A stretch of DNA of 64,000 bases, from positions 806,001 to 870,000 of the forward strand of contig NZ_CP133083.1 in the NCBI RefSeq assembly GCF_030908545.1. Direction: 5' to 3'. Positions 59,227-64,000 of the stretch are shown piece after piece. The position numbers and the translations under genes were made by a program. Source of the stretch: Nitrosomonas sp. sh817. GTDB taxonomy: Bacteria > Pseudomonadota > Gammaproteobacteria > Burkholderiales > Nitrosomonadaceae. The notes beneath the pieces are model-generated. The model was not told the DNA's origin. It saw nothing but the letters and a program-made list of their open reading frames with translations, and did not search any database. Each line of letters opens with the position of its first letter. Positions within the stretch are counted from its first letter, which is position 1.

Positions 59227-59862
59227 TCATAGCGGCGTGCGCGGCCAAGGTTCGCTGGCGTCGAGTTCGAGCAGACGCTCCAGTGCCATTCCTTTAATGT
59301 TGGGTTCCAGTTCGTCAACAGGCAATGAATCGCACGCCGGGTAACCGGCGAGTAGACGTTGCAAACCATGCGTGCAGGAATCCAGCGCAGTGACCGGCAC
59401 CGGGCCGCGCCCCGCTTGCTGCAAAGCCCGCACCAGCGCCCGGATGTCTGTTTCGTATTGCTCTCGCACAAACACCAGCCGCACGAAACCTTCATGATCT
59501 CCGATCAATGTTTTGCCCAGCGCCGGGCGCAGGCCGGTAATGTCCAGATCCCAAATCACGGTGTTGTGATCCGGATGGCTGATCAGCACGCGTTCTTCAA
59601 TGTACACATCGGGCGCATAGCCGCAATCGGCGGTCAGTACTTGGTGCGCGCCGGGATGCTTGATCGACTCGATCAATGCAAACACGTCCCAAACGATGCC
59701 ACGTTGGGCCAAATCATGACTGCCGCCCGCAAACTCGGGAACCGCTTGCAGTACCAAACACGGCGGATCGCAAAAAATGATTTCGCTGTAATAAATCTGC
59801 CAGCCGATGCGGCTCGGCAGTGTGAGCGCGGGGCGGGGCTCATCGTCAGGGAAGCGGATCAT
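59227..59862 (-). CDS. Unknown protein linked to the restriction-modification gene
   Basis: 211 residues, no recognised family. Features seen: IGWQIYYSEIIFCDPPCLV near 20-40, HDLAQRGIVWDVFALI, HNTVIWDLDITGLRPAL, FVRLVFVREQYETDIR. It overlaps the upstream restriction gene by 17 bases, so it is co-translated and may serve it, for example as an accessory or immunity factor. This is inference. Confidence 0.6.
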   Translation of the reverse strand: MIRFPDDEPRPALTLPSRIGWQIYYSEIIFCDPPCLVLQAVPEFAGGSHDLAQRGIVWDVFALIESIKHPGAHQVLTADCGYAPDVYIEERVLISHPDHNTVIWDLDITGLRPALGKTLIGDHEGFVRLVFVREQYETDIRALVRALQQAGRGPVPVTALDSCTHGLQRLLAGYPACDSLPVDELEPNIKGMALERLLELDASEPWPRTPL

Positions 59863-62647
59863 GGTCGGGTTGCTGCGCTATTTTCTTGCGAGGTTTACGG
59901 ATTGCGGCGGTAGGCAGCAGGCTGGTGATCGCTTGATAGCGCTCGAACAAAAACGCCACGCGCTCGGCTTCGGAAGCGAACGATTTTTTGCCGTACGCGG
60001 CGTCGACGGCGCGATCTAGTGACTGATGCGCGCGCACCAGTTCCGGCGGCATGGTCAGCGGGTCGTACAAGTCAGCCAACGTGGCATCGGGGAACAACGC
60101 ACGGGCGTCGAGCACGGCCTGCGCGGCGGTTTCGATGGCTTTGCGTTGCGTTTCGGTGGGTTCCGGCCACGGGAAAGTGTTGTAAGTGTATTTTGCAGAG
60201 TATCGATACCGACTTTCCAAACGCCCAGATGTGATTTTCATCCATGCCATGTGCATTATGCTGGTTAGGATACCGAATTCATACAAACCTGCATTGGGTA
60301 CAATTTGTAAATCGTTCGCAGCTATTACATCCGACGATAAGAAACCAATGGGTATGTAAAAGCGATTTTCTGATGATGTACGTGGCAAAGCCAGATAAGT
60401 ACCATTCACCGGTTGCCGGTTTTCAGTAAAACGGGTTGGGATCGTAGCTTTCTCGCGAGTGGCTATTTTAGAGCTTTTCAAGCGGAATAAGCGCACCCCC
60501 TCTACACGCTGCAATACTAATGGCATAAGGCGTAATTCATTAGGTGGACAATTCAGTAACCACAAGCAGTAACGATATTGATTGTGAATAAAACCTTCCG
60601 CACCTAAATACGGGCGTAGCCATTTTTCTGCAACGGGATCTGAAGCTAATAATGCATCTTTATCAGCAAGTTCAAGAATCAAATGACCACCATCAGCAGG
60701 AATACTGCCATTAGCCAATGGATATGGTGCTGAAAGTGGTTGCATTCGACCTTCTGCGATGACGTTCGACGCATCCACTAAATAGGGATTGATATTCTTG
60801 GCAGACACTGCATGTGCTTCGCCCTGAATATTTTCATACTCAAAAATAGTTTTCTGCGCTGCTTCTTGCAAACCAAAACCGATGATGACGCAATGCACCG
60901 CTGCTTTGCCGCTGGCTTCGCTGCTCCATTGGAAGGTGCGATGGGCAAAATGAATGTGCACGCTGCGCCGCAGCAGATCCGGCCACAGCACGCCGGTTTG
61001 TTCGCCTTGCGTGATCGAGTTGGTTGAAACGAATGCCACCCGGATCGCCGGATGGGCGGCGATGTAATCGGTGGCTTTGCGGTACCAGCAACTGACGTAA
61101 TCGAGCAATCCGGCATTTTTGGTATCGTGGAAGATGGCGGCAACGTCAGCGCGTTGCGCGTCGTTCATGAATTTTGCGCCAATGAACGGCGGGTTGCCCA
61201 TCACATAATGGCATTGCTCCGCAGGAATCACTTCATTCCAATCCAGCCGCAGCGCGTTGCCGTGCACGATATGCGCGGATTTGGTCAGCGGCAGGCGGAT
61301 GTAGTTTTGGCCGAACTCTTCTGACACTTGTGCGTTCATCTGGTGGTCGGTGAGCCACAGCGCGACTTGCGCGATTTGCACCGGGAATTCTTCGATTTCG
61401 ATGCCGTGGAATTGATCGACATTAACCCGGACGATATTGGATATATCGAGCACTAACTGCCCGCCACCATGGAGTGTGCGCAATACCTCCAATTCGAGGC
61501 GGCGCAGTTCGCGGTACGCGATCACCAGGAAATTGCCGCAGCCGCACGCCGGGTCTAAAAATTTGAGGCTGGCGAGTTTGCTGTGAAACGCTTGCAGGTT
61601 TTGCGTCCGGCCTTTGACGGTCTGGCGGATTTTTTCAAATTCGGCGTGCAGTTCGTCGAGAAACAGCGGGCGGATCAGCTTGAGGATGTTTTCCTCGGTG
61701 GTGTAGTGCGCGCCGAGGTTGCGCCGCGCGTTCGGCGTTTCGTCCATGATGTTCTGGAACAGCGAGCCGAAAATCGCCGGGGAGATGCCGCTCCAGTCGA
61801 GCGCGCAGCACACCAGCAGCGCAGCCCGCATGTCGCGGTCGAAGCTGGCGAACGGCAAGCGCTCTTCAAACAGTTTCCCGTTGACGTACGGAAACCGGGC
61901 CAGCGTGTCGTCGAGGTTTTTCAGCCGCGCGTGTTCCGGTGTGTTCAGAATGTCGAACAGTTGCGCCAGTTGCGACGCTAGATCGCTGCCGTCTTCGCGC
62001 GTTTGCTGGCTGATGAATTCAGTGAATTGCGTGCGCTCGAAAATGCCGGTGTCCTCGGCGAACAGGCAAAACAGCAGCCGCACCAGATACACTTCCAAGT
62101 CGCGCGGTTTGGCTTGGCCATAACCGATCTGTTTCAATTGGTCGTGCAGCTTCGCCATGCGCTGCACCGCCTTGGCGTTGACCGGGCTTTCCGGTGAGAT
62201 TTTTTGCGGCTGGTAACCGGCGATGAACCAGAACAGCTTGACGTTTTTGTACAGTTCCTTGAGCAGAAACTCGGTCTGCGTGCCTTCCACCATGTCGTAC
62301 AGGCGGAAGCGGGCGAAATCGCTGACCAGCACGAAACGCGGCAGCTCGTGTTCCTTCAGGCCGGGGAAATAGTCGATGGCTTGCTGATAAGCGCGATCCA
62401 AATCTTTACCGCGCGATTTGTGCTCGATCAATAAGTTGCCTTTCCACAGCCAGTCGATGTAGCCGTCGCGATCACCGAGTTTTTTGACCTTCTGCTCGAA
62501 ACTGCCGATGCGCCGCGAGGTGATGCCGAACACATTGAAAAACTCGATCCAGAACGGCTTGGCATCGGCGTCTTCCGATTCCGCTTTGGCCCAGTCGCGG
62601 GAAAACGCCAGCGCGCGGTCTTTGATTTCGTTCCAGGCTAGCGCCAT
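59846..62647 (-). CDS. MmeI-like (type IIL) restriction-modification enzyme
   Basis: 933 residues, a single-chain enzyme. The N-terminal nuclease has D65 and E75-H-K77 (LIEHKSRGKDL), fitting PD-(D/E)XK. A helical connector is followed by N6-adenine methyltransferase motifs I (FLDPACGCGNFLVIAYREL) and IV (MGNPPFIGAKF), then a C-terminal target-recognition domain (about 600-850) and a helical tail. Type IIL enzymes modify one strand and cut about 20 bases away; the recognition site cannot be read from sequence. Looks intact. Confidence 0.85.
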   Translation of the reverse strand: MALAWNEIKDRALAFSRDWAKAESEDADAKPFWIEFFNVFGITSRRIGSFEQKVKKLGDRDGYIDWLWKGNLLIEHKSRGKDLDRAYQQAIDYFPGLKEHELPRFVLVSDFARFRLYDMVEGTQTEFLLKELYKNVKLFWFIAGYQPQKISPESPVNAKAVQRMAKLHDQLKQIGYGQAKPRDLEVYLVRLLFCLFAEDTGIFERTQFTEFISQQTREDGSDLASQLAQLFDILNTPEHARLKNLDDTLARFPYVNGKLFEERLPFASFDRDMRAALLVCCALDWSGISPAIFGSLFQNIMDETPNARRNLGAHYTTEENILKLIRPLFLDELHAEFEKIRQTVKGRTQNLQAFHSKLASLKFLDPACGCGNFLVIAYRELRRLELEVLRTLHGGGQLVLDISNIVRVNVDQFHGIEIEEFPVQIAQVALWLTDHQMNAQVSEEFGQNYIRLPLTKSAHIVHGNALRLDWNEVIPAEQCHYVMGNPPFIGAKFMNDAQRADVAAIFHDTKNAGLLDYVSCWYRKATDYIAAHPAIRVAFVSTNSITQGEQTGVLWPDLLRRSVHIHFAHRTFQWSSEASGKAAVHCVIIGFGLQEAAQKTIFEYENIQGEAHAVSAKNINPYLVDASNVIAEGRMQPLSAPYPLANGSIPADGGHLILELADKDALLASDPVAEKWLRPYLGAEGFIHNQYRYCLWLLNCPPNELRLMPLVLQRVEGVRLFRLKSSKIATREKATIPTRFTENRQPVNGTYLALPRTSSENRFYIPIGFLSSDVIAANDLQIVPNAGLYEFGILTSIMHMAWMKITSGRLESRYRYSAKYTYNTFPWPEPTETQRKAIETAAQAVLDARALFPDATLADLYDPLTMPPELVRAHQSLDRAVDAAYGKKSFASEAERVAFLFERYQAITSLLPTAAIRKPRKKIAQQPDHDPLP

Positions 62648-62681
62648 GCAGTCTCCGGGGCTTTGTTGCGAGTTAAATTCT

Positions 62682-63176
62682 TCAGTGTTGCCGCTGATAT
62701 CGGCCGATCAATTCCGTTTGCGCCAGGATATGGCCGTGCATCGCTTGTTCGAGTTTCGCTTTGGTGGGGTGATGCAGATCCGGCAGCACCGTGTCTAAAG
62801 CGTAAAGTTTGTGAAAATAACGGTGCGTACCGATGGGCGGGCACGGCCCGCCGTAGCCGGTGCGTTTCCAATCGTTGAGTCCTTGCAGAGTGCCGGGCGG
62901 CAGATCTTTTTCGTGAATACCCTCGGTCAATCCGCTCGCGCTGGGCGGAATATTGTAAAGAACCCAATGCACCCAAGTCATTTTGGGCGCGGCGGGGTCG
63001 GGCGCATCCGGATCGTCGACAATCAGCACCAGGCTTTGCGTGCCTTCCGGCAATCCACTCCACGACAGCGCCGGTGAAGTATCCGCGCCGTCGCAGGTGT
63101 GGCGCGACGGAATCTCGGCGTTATGCGAAAATGCGGTTGAGATGAGGGTGAACATGGTCATCATTAAAGCAGACAT
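62682..63176 (-). CDS. YbhB/YbcL family (PEBP-like) protein
   Basis: 164 residues from the ATG at 63176 (AAGGAG upstream). Phosphatidylethanolamine-binding-like fold: CDGADTSPALSWSGLPEG, IVDDPDAP, WVHWVLYNIP and GPCPPIGTHRYFHKLYALD. An N-terminal hydrophobic stretch may be a weak signal peptide. Role unknown. Confidence 0.9.
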   Translation of the reverse strand: MSALMMTMFTLISTAFSHNAEIPSRHTCDGADTSPALSWSGLPEGTQSLVLIVDDPDAPDPAAPKMTWVHWVLYNIPPSASGLTEGIHEKDLPPGTLQGLNDWKRTGYGGPCPPIGTHRYFHKLYALDTVLPDLHHPTKAKLEQAMHGHILAQTELIGRYQRQH

Positions 63177-63188
63177 AATTGCTCCTTT

Positions 63189-63249
63189 GGAAATACTGAT
63201 TGATTGCACGAACGAATCACTTCGTTGCGCGGTACTCGCTCTCTCGCCT
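63189..63249. repeat. Degenerate half of the 143-bp MITE
   Basis: GGAAATACTGATTGATTGCA and the following GAATCACTTCGTTGCGCGGT match the first part of the MITE copies at 20113 and 22847 (reverse) with several changes; the match fades after CTCGCC. An old, truncated copy. It lies just upstream of the YbhB gene start. Confidence 0.75.
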
Positions 63250-63311
63250 TTCTTTTGCGCGCATTTTTATGCGGATTCAATTATTACATCAAATCATAAG
63301 GGGAGTAACCG

Positions 63312-64000
63312 ATGCGGGCGGTATTTTTTGATTTCGGTTCAGTCACTCGCGGCGACATGGATTGCACCGCGCTGGAACGGGCGGTTTCGCCGTGGCAGTA
63401 TCATCACGATTCCACCGAGGCGGAGGTGCTGGAACGGATTCGCGACGCCGAGGTGGTGGTCAGCAACAAAGTGTTTATCGGGCGTGAAGCGATTGCGGCG
63501 GCCAAGCGGCTCAAGCTGATTTGCGTGGCGGCGACCGGTTATAACAATGTCGACCTGATCGCGGCGGCGGAAAACAACGTGCCGGTGTGCAACGTGCGCG
63601 GCTACGCCACGCCGTCGGTGGTGGAGCATGTGTTTACGCTGATGCTGAATCTGGCGCGGCATTTCCCGGATTATCAAGCATTGGTCGCGCGCGGCGGCTG
63701 GCAGGAGAGCCGGTTTTTCTGCCCGCTGGATTTTCCGGTCATCGAATTGTCCGGCAAGGCGTTCGGTATCATCGGTTACGGCGAACTCGGCCACGCCGTG
63801 GCGCAAGTGGCGCAGGCATTTGGTATGCAGGTATTGATTGCAGACCATAAAGGGCAAGCGCCGCGCCCAGGACGGTTGGGGTTCGACGACGTGCTGCGGC
63901 AGGCGGATTTTATTACGCTGCACTGTCCGCTATCGCCCGATACCCAGCACTTGATCAGCCGCCGCGAACTGGAATTGATGAAGCCGTCGGCCTATTTGAT
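63312..64000 (+). CDS. D-2-hydroxyacid dehydrogenase, 3' end beyond window
   Basis: About 230 residues visible. Catalytic-domain N-terminus, then VAATGYNNVDLIAAAENNVP, NVRGYATPSVVEH and the NAD-binding AFGIIGYGELGHAVAQ, as in glycerate/hydroxypyruvate dehydrogenases (HprA-like). The catalytic His/Glu region lies beyond the edge. In one-carbon or autotrophic cells this enzyme often serves glycerate or glyoxylate metabolism. Confidence 0.9.
   Translation, partial: MRAVFFDFGSVTRGDMDCTALERAVSPWQYHHDSTEAEVLERIRDAEVVVSNKVFIGREAIAAAKRLKLICVAATGYNNVDLIAAAENNVPVCNVRGYATPSVVEHVFTLMLNLARHFPDYQALVARGGWQESRFFCPLDFPVIELSGKAFGIIGYGELGHAVAQVAQAFGMQVLIADHKGQAPRPGRLGFDDVLRQADFITLHCPLSPDTQHLISRRELELMKPSAYL

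Overview
The window looks like a chromosomal piece of an ammonia-oxidising betaproteobacterium of the Nitrosomonas group. The support is a copper nitrite reductase (NirK), the ferrooxidans-type GshA followed by GshB, a CADD-type para-aminobenzoate synthase beside metE, two PEP-CTERM exported proteins, and housekeeping genes of betaproteobacterial type. The genus is an inference from gene content; no rRNA is present.

Layout. 1-2.2 kb: a B12 receptor gene (btuB, cut by the left edge) behind a cobalamin riboswitch with a possible anti-Shine-Dalgarno leader, then tRNA-Val. 2.5-6.7 kb: creA and the hemA-prfA-prmC run, then grxD with a 144-bp MITE-like element beside its stop codon. 6.9-20 kb: a YqaA membrane protein, a CoiA-like orphan, divergent metR/metE, the pABA synthase, gshA-gshB, nirK, apt, mpl and gluQ. 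20.1-23.2 kb: a three-gene cluster (NADH-dehydrogenase-like flavoprotein, SRPBCC protein, short LOV photoreceptor) lying between two inverted copies of a 143-bp MITE; the second copy has split the remnant of a parDE toxin-antitoxin pair. 23.3-24.7 kb: an intact RnlA/RnlB toxin-antitoxin system.

25.0-34.1 kb: a P4-type integrative element at the 3' end of tRNA-Ser(UGA). It carries a tyrosine integrase, AlpA and XRE regulators, a TOPRIM/DUF927 primase-helicase, several unknown small genes, a possible immunity-RNA region with an internal terminator, and two distant inverted arrays of TGTCGGAA iterons that recall the ori/crr pair of phage P4. Outside these, the DNA is mostly core genome.

34.4-51.2 kb: a hybrid histidine kinase, nudJ-mnmA, groES-groEL under a sigma-32-like promoter plus a CIRCE operator, an SDR protein lacking its catalytic Tyr, an IS200-type element whose transposase has lost one HUH histidine, tRNA-Leu, the proteostasis block tig-clpP-clpX-lon, then a lipid-type pair (CarS-like protein and CDP-alcohol transferase) with an HD-GYP protein. 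51.3-64 kb: two PEP-CTERM proteins (one a trypsin-like protease), an M18 aminopeptidase, an animal-type heme peroxidase, a PP-loop protein, a probable defence cluster (MmeI-like restriction-modification enzyme, an unknown protein, a YcgL-type nucleotidyltransferase), a YbhB protein and a 2-hydroxyacid dehydrogenase cut by the right edge.

The most unusual parts are the P4-like element with its paired iteron arrays and RNA-like region, the LOV cluster, and the toxin-antitoxin remnant that can be reassembled by removing one MITE.
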